Source: Morinoia aosen
Taxonomy: Eukaryota; Arthropoda; Malacostraca; Amphipoda; Talitridae
NCBI GenBank assembly: GCA_030386875.1
Contig: CM059573.1
Location: 25,461,891-25,525,890, forward strand
DNA: 64,000 bases
Direction of reading: 5' to 3'
Shown: one piece after another, positions 32,942 through 43,601 of the stretch
How the letters are laid out: each line of letters begins with the position of its first letter
Position numbering within the stretch: the stretch's first letter is position 1
Made by a program: the position numbers and the translations under genes
The notes under the pieces: model-generated
What the model was told of the DNA's origin: nothing
Database searches by the model: none
Seen by the model: only the letters and a program-made list of their open reading frames with translations

Positions 32942-35900
32942 ATGGAACCATTTGATGTATCACATCTATCTAATACTAAGAATACAAAAAGGCATTATAA
33001 TTTAAAGAAAATTTCAGTAGAGATGACTTCAAGTAACAATTTTTGTAATATTTGTAATATTTACACCATAAACTTATGAAGATATGAGATAAGTATGAAA
33101 CACAATAAAAACTTGAGTAAGCTATTAATCTCGGATCTGTATTTTGATAGAAACAAAGATTTTCGTTATATATGTAATACAAATGTCTCTCTTCTAAAAA
33201 CACATCCAAAATCTACCAGGCATATTAAAAACATAAATAAAGAATTGATATCCGATTCATATTTTGAGAAAAAGGTATGTAAGATATGTAGAGTAGAAGT
33301 AAAAACTCTACAACAGCATAAGAAAACAAAGAAGCGTTTTAGAAACGTTTATGGCTGTAAATTCAAAGGAAAAAAATGTGCTATAAATGAAAAATGCCTG
33401 GAATATATGTTCTCTGATATATCAGTTATAAATCCGATAGTTTTTATGAGGAATATGACTCCGGTTGTGAAATCAATTTTGAGAGAGCAAAAGTTTGATA
33501 ATATGAAGATACAATTGGCAATTTTAGTTCAATTTTATAAAAACAAAGAAAAAAATGAAAAGGTATATTCAACATCATGGATGAATACAGGTAAGTTTGT
33601 AGACATATCGAAAAACTTTACAAACATTGATGATCTGTATAAAGAAGCTATTAGAAAGATTGAAGAATATACAAAAAACTCCTCGGGCTGGATAACCGAT
33701 AAATTATTAGACTTCAATGTAAAAATTATTGAATACAAGCCTATCAAAGGTTCTAGTTATATAGAATTACCTGAAAAGTTTCAAAAGTCTACTTATAAAC
33801 TAATTAATATTAAAAATACCGATAATAAATGCTTTATGTGGAGTGTAGCGAGATATTATTGCCGAGATGAGAAAAACGGTAATAGAATATCTAAAAGAAT
33901 AAACACTGAAGCTGAAAAGTTATATTTCAGAGACTTAACATTTTCAGTGAAACTTAAAGATATCGATAAATTTGAGAGAAACAATAATGTGTCAATGAAT
34001 GTTTACAACTTTAATTACTTGAAAGAATTGTTCTCTGAGAATAACAAAGGTAAAAAATGAAGATGTTATATCACTTTTACTGTTAACAGACGAAAATAAA
34101 AGTCATTATGTTTTAATGAAGTCATTAAGTCCATTTATGCAAACTAAAGATGGTCATAAAAAACATGTCTGTCCATTTTTTTATGGCCATTCACAAAAGA
34201 ATGTTTATTCAAACCACATTAATGATTGTTCAGTTCACACTCCAATAAAATATGTTCTTGAGGGGGGTAAATTGAAATTTAAAAATTACCAAAAACAATT
34301 AGACATCCTTTTGCAATTTATGCTGATTTCGAATCCACGTTGACAAAAATAGATACGTGTCAACCAAATCAAAACTCAAGTTACACCATGAACATTCAGA
34401 AGCACAATCCTAATTCATTCTGTTGCTATACAAAATCTGAAGCAGATGAATATTCCCGTTTAGAAATATATAATGGTAAAGATGCTTCCCAAAAGTTTGT
34501 AGAATATTTAGAAAAAGAAACCAAGAGAATTTATAGTCTGTTAAAAATTAATAAGAAAATGTATTTACCATCAGATAAATTCAAAAAATATAAAGAAGCC
34601 ACAAGATGTTATGTATGTGGCGGAGAATTTACAGAAGATAATTATAAAGTTAGAGACCAGAATCATTTGACTGGTCATTACAGAGGTCCAGCTCATTTAA
34701 AACGTAATTTAAAAATTAGGAATCCAAATTTTATACCGGTGTTAGTACATAATCTGTCTAATTACAATGCTCATTTGTTCGTGAAAGACTTGGGAAGTAT
34801 ATCCGGAAAGTTGAACGTTATTCCACAAACAGATGAAGAATATATTAGTTTTACACAAACAATAAAAGTAAATTCTTATGTATGTAAGCATACAGGAAAA
34901 ATTAAAGATATCACCAGAGACTTACGGTTCTAAGACAGTTAAAGGTTTTTACCTTCGTCTCTAGATAAACTTTTGAAGAATTTATCTGAGCACAAAGAAT
35001 TCTCGAAGTTCTTTCTAAATGAACAACAATTAGAGTTGATCAACAAAAAAGGTATTTATCCGTATGAATATGTAAATAGATATGAAAAAATGAACTGTAA
35101 TAGTTTACCAGCTAAAAGTGAATTCTACAGTAGATTAAATAATAAAAAAATTTCAGAAGATGAATATCAGCATGCACTCAAAGTATGGAGAGCTTTTAAT
35201 TGTACAACATTCAAAGATTATCATAATTTATATCTAAAAGTCGATACATTATTATTAGCAGAATTACTTGAACAATTTAGACTAACATGCATGAAAACTT
35301 ATTCTCTAGATCCAGTACATTATTTCACAGCTCCAGGATTGTCTTTCGATGCTTTACTGAAACATACAAAAATAGAATTGGACTTGTTTGAAGATCCTGA
35401 TATGCCCCTATTCATCGAAAAAGGAATAAGAGGTGGGATTTCTACAATATCAACACGATATGCGAAAGCAAACAATCCATATATTCCAGAAACATTCGAT
35501 AAAGGAAAACCAAATAGTTTTATCACATATATAGATGCAAATAATCTTTACGGGTGGGCTATGTGTCGATCATTACCTACTGGAGACTTTAAATGGAAAG
35601 ATCCAAAGTCGAAACTCAAAGCAGATAAAGGTTATATATTAGAAGTTGATATAAGTTATCCGAAAGACTTACATGCTCTACATAATGATTTACCATTAGC
35701 TCTAGAAAATAACAGAGTAAGCGATGTAAATAAATTAGTTTACATCTTGGAAAACAAGAAAAATATGTTGTACATATTAAATCTCTAACACAATATCTTG
35801 ATCTAGGATTGAAGTTAGAGAAAATTCACAGAATATTAGAGTTTGATGTAAGTCCATGGATGAAATCATATATTGATATCAACACAAAAATGCGTCAGCA

Positions 35901-36727
35901 AGCTAAATCTGAATTTGAAAAAACTTCTACAAGCTGATGAAAAATTCAGTATTTGGTAAAACAATGGAAAATACTGAACAATGGAAAAATAGAGTAGATC
36001 TGTGTGTGACTTTACTAAAGTCAGAGAAAGAATTAATTAAATTAGCAAATAAACCAAACTTTACTAGTTTTAAAATATTCTCAGAAATTTTGATAGCATG
36101 TCATATGCAAAAACAAAGACTGAAATTTGATAAACCAATCTACGTAGGGTTATCTGTATTAGATATAAGTAAAACATTAATGTATTATTTCCATTTTTTC
36201 ATATTAAAAAGAAATATGGCAATAAGGCAAAGTTGTTGTTTACAGATACAGATTCATTATGTTATGATATCGAAACAAAAGATTTGTACAAAGATATGGA
36301 AAGAAATAAAGACTTGTATGATACATCAAGCTATTCTAAGGAACACTTCCTATATTCAACTAAAAATATGAAAGTAATTTGGAAAATGAAAGACGAAACT
36401 TGTGGAATACCAATTGAAGAATTCGTCGGTCTCAGAGCAAAACTATATAGTTACAAAACGAAAAATTCCGTGAGTAAGAAAGCAAAAGGTGTAAGCAAGA
36501 ACATAACTAAAAACAACATCAAAATGGATGAATATAAGAGAGCATTGAATAATGAAACAATATACAAAACGATGTGCAATATCCAAAGTGTTAACCACGA
36601 ATTATATACTAAAGAAATAAATAAGAGTGCATTAAATGGTAATGATGACAAGCGGCATATTTTACCAGATGGTATCAACACACTAGCATTAAATCCCTAT
36701 AAAATATATTCAATAAATAAAGTATAA
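32942..36727 (+). pseudogene. polB: Polinton protein-primed DNA polymerase B (pPolB), multiply broken
   Basis: The enzyme replicates the element from a terminal-protein primer. Start: ATG after ATTAAAA. The N-terminal region has degenerate C2H2-like fingers (CNICNI, CKICRVEVKTLQQHKK). Then comes the ELPEK--KSTYKLINIKN-DNKCF block, exonuclease-region segments (to 34933), palm motif DANNLYGWAM (about 35540), KNSVFGKTMEN (about 35940), and catalytic FTDTDSL (about 36238). Breaks: TGA at 33077, frameshifts near 34060 and 34320, two TAA stops at about 34931-34944 in the same frame, and frameshifts near 35740, 35930 and 36200. The full-length frame would be about 1250 codons, the usual size. Not functional here. 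Confidence 0.93.
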
Positions 36728-36729
36728 AA

Positions 36730-37254
36730 ATGATTATCTACAACAATAATGACTTCTATAGCCAAGATTTATTATCTGTTGAAAATGAACAGTATTTGAG
36801 TGATTTGAAATCAATAGTGAATGAAGAAAAAACTGGGAAGGGTGTTGTAAATACATTGCTTAGAAAACTTCCATTAGCTGAAATACATTTGAAATTACCA
36901 TTTAATATTCAATCTGAACAAGTCCCGAACGGTTCATTCAACAATAAACAAACCTACTCATTTTGCGGTCCATTAACTAAGGTGCAGAAGCGAATTCAAG
37001 ATGGTTATCGAGGAGTTAACTCACTCGATCAGGCTTGTAAAAATCATGACATATTTTATTCACAACATCCAAGAACGAAAGACAGAAATTATGCTGATGA
37101 TATTCTGGCGAAAAGAGCCGCTGAAATTGCAACTGATCCAAATGAATCAGAATACGTTCGACAAGATGCTAAATTAGTTAACGCAATTATGGCAGGTAAA
37201 TCATGGGCAGGATTTGGGCTTTCAAAAAATGTATTAACACGCTCACTGATGTGA
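36730..37254 (+). CDS. Phospholipase A2-like Polinton protein (174 aa)
   Basis: An intact ORF starting 3 bp after the polymerase stop, with ATG preceded by GTATAAAA. Its centre reads FCGPLT (about residue 78) followed by DQACKNHDIFY (about 100-110). This is the arrangement of a calcium loop and an HD catalytic helix in the parvovirus-VP1/secreted PLA2-like family, then the Asp-rich DRNYADDIL. Such domains disrupt endosomal membranes in viruses that carry them; the same role here is inference. The N-terminal 70 residues are unrecognised. It ends where the integrase frame begins. Confidence 0.75.
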   Translation: MIIYNNNDFYSQDLLSVENEQYLSDLKSIVNEEKTGKGVVNTLLRKLPLAEIHLKLPFNIQSEQVPNGSFNNKQTYSFCGPLTKVQKRIQDGYRGVNSLDQACKNHDIFYSQHPRTKDRNYADDILAKRAAEIATDPNESEYVRQDAKLVNAIMAGKSWAGFGLSKNVLTRSLM

Positions 37255-38276
37255 GCGATAAAATCTCGAATGGCTTATATTATAATCCAAAGACCGGTTA
37301 TACTGGAATGAATGAACTTGTTAAAAAATCCGGCTTATCTTCAACTCTTGTACGGAATTGGTTAGAAACTCAAAAAAACTCACACGCTACATAAACCAAT
37401 AAAACATAATTTTAAAACGAGAAGGGTGAAGGTATCAAAAATTGATGATCAATGGCAAGCTGATTTGGTTGACATGCAAAACTATAAAGATCAAAGAAAA
37501 AACTTCATTTTAACAGTAATTGACATTTTCAGTAAATATGCATGGGCAATTCCAATAAGTGAGAAAACAGGTGAAGAAATCAAAACTTCTTTTCAAAAAC
37601 TATTGAAATACGAATTCCTTCTAAAGTTCAGACAGATAAAGGTTTAGAGTTTACAAATAAATCCACTCAAGAACTATTCAAGAAACATAACATTCAGTGG
37701 TTTAGTTCAGAAAATGAAACCAAAGCTCAAGTTGTGGAACGCTTCAACAGGACGTTAAAAACTAAAATGTGGAAATATTTTACACACATGAAAACTAAAA
37801 AATGGGTGAATATTTTACACGATTTAATGCAAAATTACAATAATAGCTATCATAGAACAATCAAAATGACACCTAACCAAGCATCATTGGAAAAGAACAG
37901 TAAAAAGGTTTATGATAACTTATTCCCTCCAACCGCACCAACTTTCACATCACCGAAACTCAAAATTGGGGATAGAGTAAGAATTAGCAAGAAACGAAGA
38001 CACTTCCGGAAGGGTTATTTGCCAAATTTCACTAATGAGTTATTCATTGTATCCGAAGTACTGTCTACTGAACCAATTACTTATAGATTAAAAGATATGA
38101 TAGGTGAAGAAATAAAAGAATGTTTTTATGAACAAGAACTATCAAAATATACTAGTGATGTTTATGAAATTGAGAAAATTCTTAAGAAGAGCAATAGCAA
38201 ACTTCTGGTCAAGTGGAAAGGTTATGATGAACCTTCATGGATCTCAGCAACTGAACTTAATGTCAGTTCAGAGTAA
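37252..38276 (+). pseudogene. int: Polinton retroviral-type integrase with C-terminal chromodomain (frameshifted)
   Basis: It catalyses insertion into host DNA. The N-terminal segment LYYNPKTGYTGMNELVKKSG is followed by the rve core. First Asp is in WQADLVDM (about 37452), second in VQTDKG (about 37628), and Glu in QVVERFNR (about 37735). A basic SH3-like region follows (KIGDRVRISKKRRHF), and from about 38165 a chromodomain: YEIEKILKK, LLVKWKGY, W-S. Frameshifts near 37380 and 37605 break the core into three frames; all three catalytic residues remain visible. The start codon is unclear. Confidence 0.92.
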
Positions 38277-38320
38277 ACTTATATCAAGTTAAAGTCTTTT
38301 TGAATTTTTCTCTTTAAAAA

Positions 38321-39428
38321 ATGGCGTTGATAGATATCAAAACTAAATCAGATTTACTAAACTTAACAAAGAGTTTGAAAAAGCAATTCACAAATGATAA
38401 AATAATTGAACAAGATTTATACCATGATGTTAAAAAAGTTTACAACCATAGATTGAACCTTTATCTAAAATTGTTGACGAAACTAAGCAAACTAGGTTGG
38501 CAATAAAAGATATACATCATGAAAAACTTGAATCTATCAAAGGAAAACCTGTTGAGAAACTAGCTTTGCCATCTTCTGAATCCAACACTATAGTTGGGCC
38601 TATCGCATTGAATTTCTTGCGTTTTGCATGGAAACCTGGAAATGAGTATGACAAAGCTTATGGCATACGATGGGATGGAAGTAAAGTTATGCTAGGAAAT
38701 AAAAAGGTAGATATTTTGGGTAATGATTTGAAAATTGAGATAAAGTATACGAAGGCACAAATGGATTATGGGAATTACTAACAAAACCAAATCCTATTGA
38801 TTTTAGGGACGAAGATAAAAATAATTATTATGACATGTTGTATTCAACTGACGCTTATTTGAGGGAAGACGGTACCATAAAAGCAAATAGGGGTGAGAAA
38901 TATTCTGAATTTATCAAACCCTTCTATAAAATAATTCAACGAAAAAAAGCTCAAGCTGCAGTTGAAATAATTAGATCATCAAGTCCATCAAGTCGTGAAT
39001 CAATTCGTGAATCAAGCCCTGAACCAAGTCCTTTAAGAAACCCAAGAGTAGTAGAATCCTCAATTTCGAGTCGACGCCAAAGTCCTTCAACAAGTCAGAG
39101 ACCATTTTTCAACCCGTCACGAAGGTCTACTTTTAGACCAACTCCTACTCCTATATCTTCTCCTCCATCTTCTATACCTCCTCGTCATCCTCCCAGAGAG
39201 GATTCAGACGTTTCAGGATCAGGTATTATTGTATTACCGTCTAACATCAATGATCTTGTAAAAAGACACCAGTTATTGTTCGGCTCGTTTAACGCTGGAA
39301 ATACAGGAGTTTTTAATGAACTTCAAATACATACGCATGAACTTTTAAAGCGAGGTCTATTAAATACTGCTGAAGTAAAGGTGTTTGATGATTTATTGTT
39401 TAAAAAATGGAATCTCAAAGCATTGTAA
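38321..39428 (+). pseudogene. Conserved Polinton protein of unknown function (PX-like), frameshifted
   Basis: It starts at ATG after CTCTTTAAAAA. Three consecutive frames (38321-38506, 38497-38781, 38835-39428) make one gene with two frameshifts. The middle part has VGPIALNFLR ... DKAYGIRWDG, a segment I associate with an uncharacterised protein common in animal Polintons. The later part is a Ser/Pro/Arg-rich linker (RSSSPSSRES, PTPISSPPSS). The C-terminal conserved block is LLFGSFNAGNTGVFNELQ. Location just before the capsid genes suggests a virion component; the role is unknown. Confidence 0.6.
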
Positions 39429-40105
39429 TTAGTGAAAGAAAAAGTGATATAAGTATAAATTTTAGTCCAGCAATAGAATGGAACAAAAATAAATTTCACG
39501 AAATGGCACTAGTTGGGTTAGACATGTACCATTCTATTCCTAACATTGATGAAAATAATAATAAATTTTATTATGAACTGAATGGTGTTGAAAATGTAAT
39601 TACACTTCCAACAGGCCGTTATGAAATAGAAAGTATGAACGAATTCATTCAAAAAACATTAGCTGGTTTTATTGAAATCAAAGCAAATACTAATACCTTG
39701 AAATGCGTCATAGCTCTCCATTCATCTACGTTAAAAGTATTTTTCAATAAATGAAAATTTTTAAATACAATATTAGGATTTGGAGAAATTATCTTAGAAG
39801 GTGTTGGAGAACATGAAAGTATAAATATAGTGAACACAATGTCTGTTAACGCAATACTCGTTCACTGTAGTGCAATTAACGGCTCATACCTTAAGGGTTC
39901 TTTGCATAATATTTTATATTTCTTTTTCCCAAACGTCCCACCAGGATATAAAATAGTAGAAAATCCAAATAGACCAATTTATCTACCGATATATCAACCT
40001 TTACTCTATGTTTTGAGAATTTGGCTTACTGATCAAAATGGACATGCTCTGAATACTAGAGATGAAGAAGTAACTGTTCGATTACACCTAAGATCTAGAA
40101 ATTAA
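39407..40105 (+). pseudogene. Polinton minor capsid (penton-like, single jelly roll), one nonsense codon
   Basis: ATG after GTTTAAAAA, overlapping the previous gene's last 7 codons. A single in-frame TGA (39752-39754) splits an otherwise continuous 232-codon frame. Features are ELNG--N-ITLP-GRYE near the front, SVNAILVHCSAINGSYL in the middle, then FFPNVPPGYKIVE and a C-terminal LTDQNGH...VRLHLR. This is the pattern of the minor capsid protein that precedes the major capsid gene in Polintons. Read-through would give the normal length. Confidence 0.8.
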
Positions 40106-40122
40106 AATAATTTGATAACATT

Positions 40123-40136
40123 ATCTTTAAAAAATG
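40123..40136 (+). promoter_or_regulatory. YTTTAAAAAATG start-site motif (capsid-gene set)
   Basis: CTTTAAAAAATG occurs exactly at the start codons at 38321, 40134 and 42268, and GTTTAAAAAATG at 39407 and 41438. GTATAAAAAATG (43602) and GTATAAAAATG (36730) are close variants. The match is tight only from about -9 to +3. The minus-strand genes and polymerase have looser ATAAAATG/ATTAAAAATG contexts. It looks like a shared late-type promoter or a leader signal placed on the start codon. Confidence 0.6.
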
Positions 40137-41402
40137 GATTCTTTAAGATGGAATGAAAGCATTAAAGTTGATGAATCAATTGAAAAAATTGAAACGCATA
40201 ACTATGAACCACAAATAGGTACTGATCTGAATCGTGAACATAATGATATCAAGATCATTATCCAGAATCAAAAACAGTTTGTATTACCTAGTACAAGTTT
40301 TATATATATAGAAGGAGCTTTGAATAAAGAAGATGGAAGTGATTATAATTTAAAAGACGAAAAAATAACAATAATAAACAATGGATTAATGCATTTGTTT
40401 GATAGAGTTTCTTACAGAATTGGAGATGAAGAAAATGAAGGTTATAGTTTCCCTGGAATTATAACAACTCTAGAAGGATTAGTTAGCTATCCGCGAAATG
40501 TTAAAGAAAACATGATATTTTTCTGGAGCGTTGATACTAAGAAGAATGAAAAATCAAACGAAGGATTTAGTGATCGAAATGACTACTTAAGTTCAGCTAA
40601 TGGAAAATTCAGCGCTGCTATCCCACTCGAACATGTGTTTGGATTTTGTGAAAATTATAAGAAGGTAATTTATGAAGTGAAACATGCTCTGACTTTAAGA
40701 AGAGGTGATAATTCTAATGCTATATTCAAATCGGATGAGAAAGATGCAAACCAGCAAGATAAAGTAGTTGATTGTAAAATTACTATTACAAAATTAATTT
40801 GGAAAATGCCAACTTACAAACTGTCTGATGAGTATAAAATCAAGCTATATCGTCAAATTAAGGGTAAAATAACATCACCTATTCCTTATTTGAATAGACA
40901 ATTGGAACAAACAATTGTAAACTCTCAACAGAAATTCTTAGATTGGACTTTAACTCCAAATTCAGGATCTCAAAGACCTCGATACATAATTTTAGCGTTC
41001 CAAACTAAGAAAGCTAATTCACAAGCTGTAAACAATGCAATTTTCGATTACTGTAACTTGACGAATGCATATGTTCAGCTGAATAATGAACGATACCCTG
41101 ATCACAATTTACAGATTGATTTCGATTCTAACAATTATGCTACAGCTGATAAGATGTTAATAGATTATGTATCTAGTAAAAATTGTGCTATCGAATACAG
41201 ACACTTTAAACATTTGTATCCCATCTATGTGTTTGATATCAGCAGACAAAATGAACGTATCGAGGAAACTACAATTGATATTAAAATTAAAGCAGAATTT
41301 AAAACTAATATTCCTGATGATACACATGCATATGCACTGATTCTATCTGACAGAGTAATTCGATTGCAATCTGACGGTGATAAAATGAGTTTAAACTACT
41401 GA
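40134..41402 (+). CDS. mcp: Polinton major capsid protein (double jelly roll)
   Basis: An uninterrupted frame of 422 codons, with ATG after TATCTTTAAAAA. It has an N-terminal beta-rich block (KIIIQNQKQFVLPSTSFIYIEG), then NNGLMHLFDRVSYRIG, a middle domain with IPLEHVFGFCENYKKVIYE, and a second beta domain with RYIILAFQTKK and KHLYPIYVFDIS. These are the segments seen in Polinton major capsid proteins, which form the hexon-like shell. It lies between the penton-like gene and the small zinc/membrane gene, the usual order. It is the only large virion gene here without a break. Somewhat shorter than the longest relatives; the exact family boundary was not checked. Confidence 0.85.
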   Translation: MDSLRWNESIKVDESIEKIETHNYEPQIGTDLNREHNDIKIIIQNQKQFVLPSTSFIYIEGALNKEDGSDYNLKDEKITIINNGLMHLFDRVSYRIGDEENEGYSFPGIITTLEGLVSYPRNVKENMIFFWSVDTKKNEKSNEGFSDRNDYLSSANGKFSAAIPLEHVFGFCENYKKVIYEVKHALTLRRGDNSNAIFKSDEKDANQQDKVVDCKITITKLIWKMPTYKLSDEYKIKLYRQIKGKITSPIPYLNRQLEQTIVNSQQKFLDWTLTPNSGSQRPRYIILAFQTKKANSQAVNNAIFDYCNLTNAYVQLNNERYPDHNLQIDFDSNNYATADKMLIDYVSSKNCAIEYRHFKHLYPIYVFDISRQNERIEETTIDIKIKAEFKTNIPDDTHAYALILSDRVIRLQSDGDKMSLNY

Positions 41403-41437
41403 AAATTAAAACATATTCACATAATAATGTTTAAAAA

Positions 41438-41826
41438 ATGTATTGTGTAAAGTGTAAAAAGAAAACTGATACTGATAATCCTCAATATTTAATTACAAAG
41501 AACAATAAGATACTGGTCAAAGGTATGTGTATTATTTGAGAAAAGACAAAGACTTCTTTTGTTTCTAAAGATACTGCAAAGAAAGGGGGTTTTATATTTA
41601 CAATTCCAGCTTTATTAGCTGGCTTTGGGGCAGCTGGCTCTTTGGCTAGAGGTTCTGCTGCAATAGCATCCGCAGTTAATAAGAAAAAAGCTGATGATAA
41701 GCTCTTGTCAGAAACTAAAAGGCACAATGAAGCAATGGAAAGTAAAAAAGGTTCAGGTGTACGGTTAACTCCGAGAAAAAAAAACCTTGTGGAAAGGGTC
41801 TCTACTTGAAACCACCAAAAAAGTAA
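41438..41826 (+). pseudogene. Small zinc-ribbon/membrane-active (pVI/pX-like) Polinton protein, two lesions
   Basis: ATG after GTTTAAAAA. It begins YCVKCKKKT and reaches a second CII-stop at 41534-41538. There the TGA stands where the fourth zinc-ribbon cysteine (TGY) is expected. The same frame continues into an alanine/glycine-rich hydrophobic helix (IPALLAGFGAAGSLARG) and a charged segment. An A-run near 41775-41784 then shifts the frame, and GKGLYL near 41800 leads to a stop at 41824-41826. The layout (zinc ribbon, amphipathic segment, GKGLYL-type tail) recalls adenovirus-like cement/core proteins that are protease substrates; that role is inference. Confidence 0.65.
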
Positions 41827-42233
41827 TACCTAACAAACCATTATCTAAACATGATTTGGAATACTACATGGATATATTGAAAATTCCGAATATTCGAGGT
41901 ATTTACATGAGAGATACTTTACCTAAACACCCTCTAGAAACGGAAAGCGGAATCCTAAATTTATACACTGAAAAAGGGTTAGGAACGCATTGGACTTGTT
42001 GGTATAAGAGAGATAACATATGCTATTACTTTGACAGTTATGGTTTGATTTATCCAATTGAATTTAAAGCCTACTTAACAGATTGTGTTGATATAATTTT
42101 CTCTACTTACAAAATCCAGAAAATGGGTGATGTAATTTGTGGACATTTATGTCTAGAAATGTTGAAACGTCTAGAAAATGAAATCTTTCATGCAATTCAT
42201 TTAGAACTGTATGAAACCTCAACTAGTTTTTAG
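41826..42233 (+). pseudogene. pro: Adenovirus-type cysteine protease of the Polinton, start codon lost
   Basis: A frame of about 136 codons overlapping the previous stop. TAATA at 41824-41828 stands where TAATG would couple stop and start, so the ATG appears mutated to ATA. Key residues: His in GLGTHWTCWY, Asp in YYFDSYG, and the Cys nucleophile in GDVICGHLCLEML. These match the C5/Ulp1-like maturation protease of adenoviruses and Polintons, which cleaves capsid precursors. The catalytic frame is otherwise open. A downstream in-frame ATG (about 41868) would leave the catalytic domain mostly intact. Confidence 0.88.
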
Positions 42234-42267
42234 AAAATTAACAATAGTTAATTTTGTTCTTTAAAAA

Positions 42268-43583
42268 ATGTCTTGTGGAAATATTTATGCAGCAAAGTTG
42301 GTCTTTTACCCTCCTGTAAAGAAAATCATGAACATGAAAATAGTGAAAATAATTCTAAAGGACTTTTGCAAACGTAGAGCAAATAAAAAGTTTACTTGAA
42401 GATTGTAACATAGGGTCATTGAAAGACACAATTGAAGTTCTCAAAAATGAAAGAACTGAATTGGAATCAATTATAAACGAGTATGATGAGAAATATGTGA
42501 CTCTGAAAACAGATTTACAACTTAAATTTTCTGATGTAGACTCAATCGTTAAATTCTTAGAGACGTTAATTTATGATTTATCTGAAAAGTTCGGTGCTCT
42601 TGAACCAAAAATCGTTTCAAATGATGAACGACTATCAAGCATAGACTCAACATTGATGAAGGAAATCGATGAAATTGACGTTAAATTTGAAAACATTGAT
42701 TCAAACATAATCAACCTAACAGACGTAAAAATTCCAGAGATTGGGGACAAATTGAAGAGTCTTGAGTCAGGTATTGAAACTAGAATTTATGAAAAGCTGT
42801 TAGTTTAAGAGTTAGCATTAACAGACCAGATTAAAGGAGTTGAAGCTAAATTTGAGGTTGTGGACTCTAAGATAACCAATTTGATTGATGTTAAAATTCC
42901 TGAGATTCAAGAGAATTTCAAGAATCATGAGTCAGTTATAGAAAATCAAATGGATGAAAAACTGAAGACTTTAGAAACTAAAATTAATGATCAAATTGAT
43001 TCAAATAACAAATTAAGAGTAATAAAGTTGAAGAACAAAAAATTAGTATAATTAATGTTGTGAATGAAAAAGAAATGAGCTTGCAGACATCACTTAATGA
43101 TCAAATTGAAGAAAAGCTGAATAATTTAGAATCAACACTAAACAATACTGTTGAAGAAAAAAGTTAAAGCTTAGAGGCACAAATAACTGAACTATGTGAT
43201 AGAAACCTGTTTGTTATGGAAAGAACTGTAGCCTTAGCCCCCTCGTTTGTTGAAGTTGACAATAAGCTGGAAAAAATTAGAGTCAACCATAACCTCATCC
43301 AGCGAAGAAAAATTCAATGATCTTAATTATCAAATTATCAACAAAATTATCAGTCCCATTAAGAAAAATAGACGAACTAGCTAAGAACTTGAGTGATGTA
43401 GAAAGTCTTTTCCAGGAGTTTTCAAGAGACATTATTTCATATCAGAATGAAATCAGCCAGTTCAAATTAATGCTTCAGAATGAAACTGATAAAAATGTAA
43501 AATTAAACCAGGAAGTAGAAAGTTTGAGTGACCGAGTAAACAATTTGATATCCATGAGAGTTCGAGAAAATTTAGAGAATTAA
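42268..43583 (+). pseudogene. Long coiled-coil Polinton protein with repeats, multiply broken
   Basis: ATG after TTCTTTAAAAA. The open pieces 42419-42808, 42860-43051 and 43317-43583 carry continuous heptad patterns. One unit recurs: FE--DS-I-NL-DVKIPEI appears around 42690-42740 and 42850-42905. Low complexity in Asn/Glu/Lys, no transmembrane segment. At least four stops or frameshifts lie between about 42340 and 43320. A trimeric stalk, fibre-like or tegument-like role is possible from the coiled coil and position after the protease; I do not recognise a family. Confidence 0.55.
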
Positions 43584-43601
43584 AAATTCTATGTATAAAA
43601 A

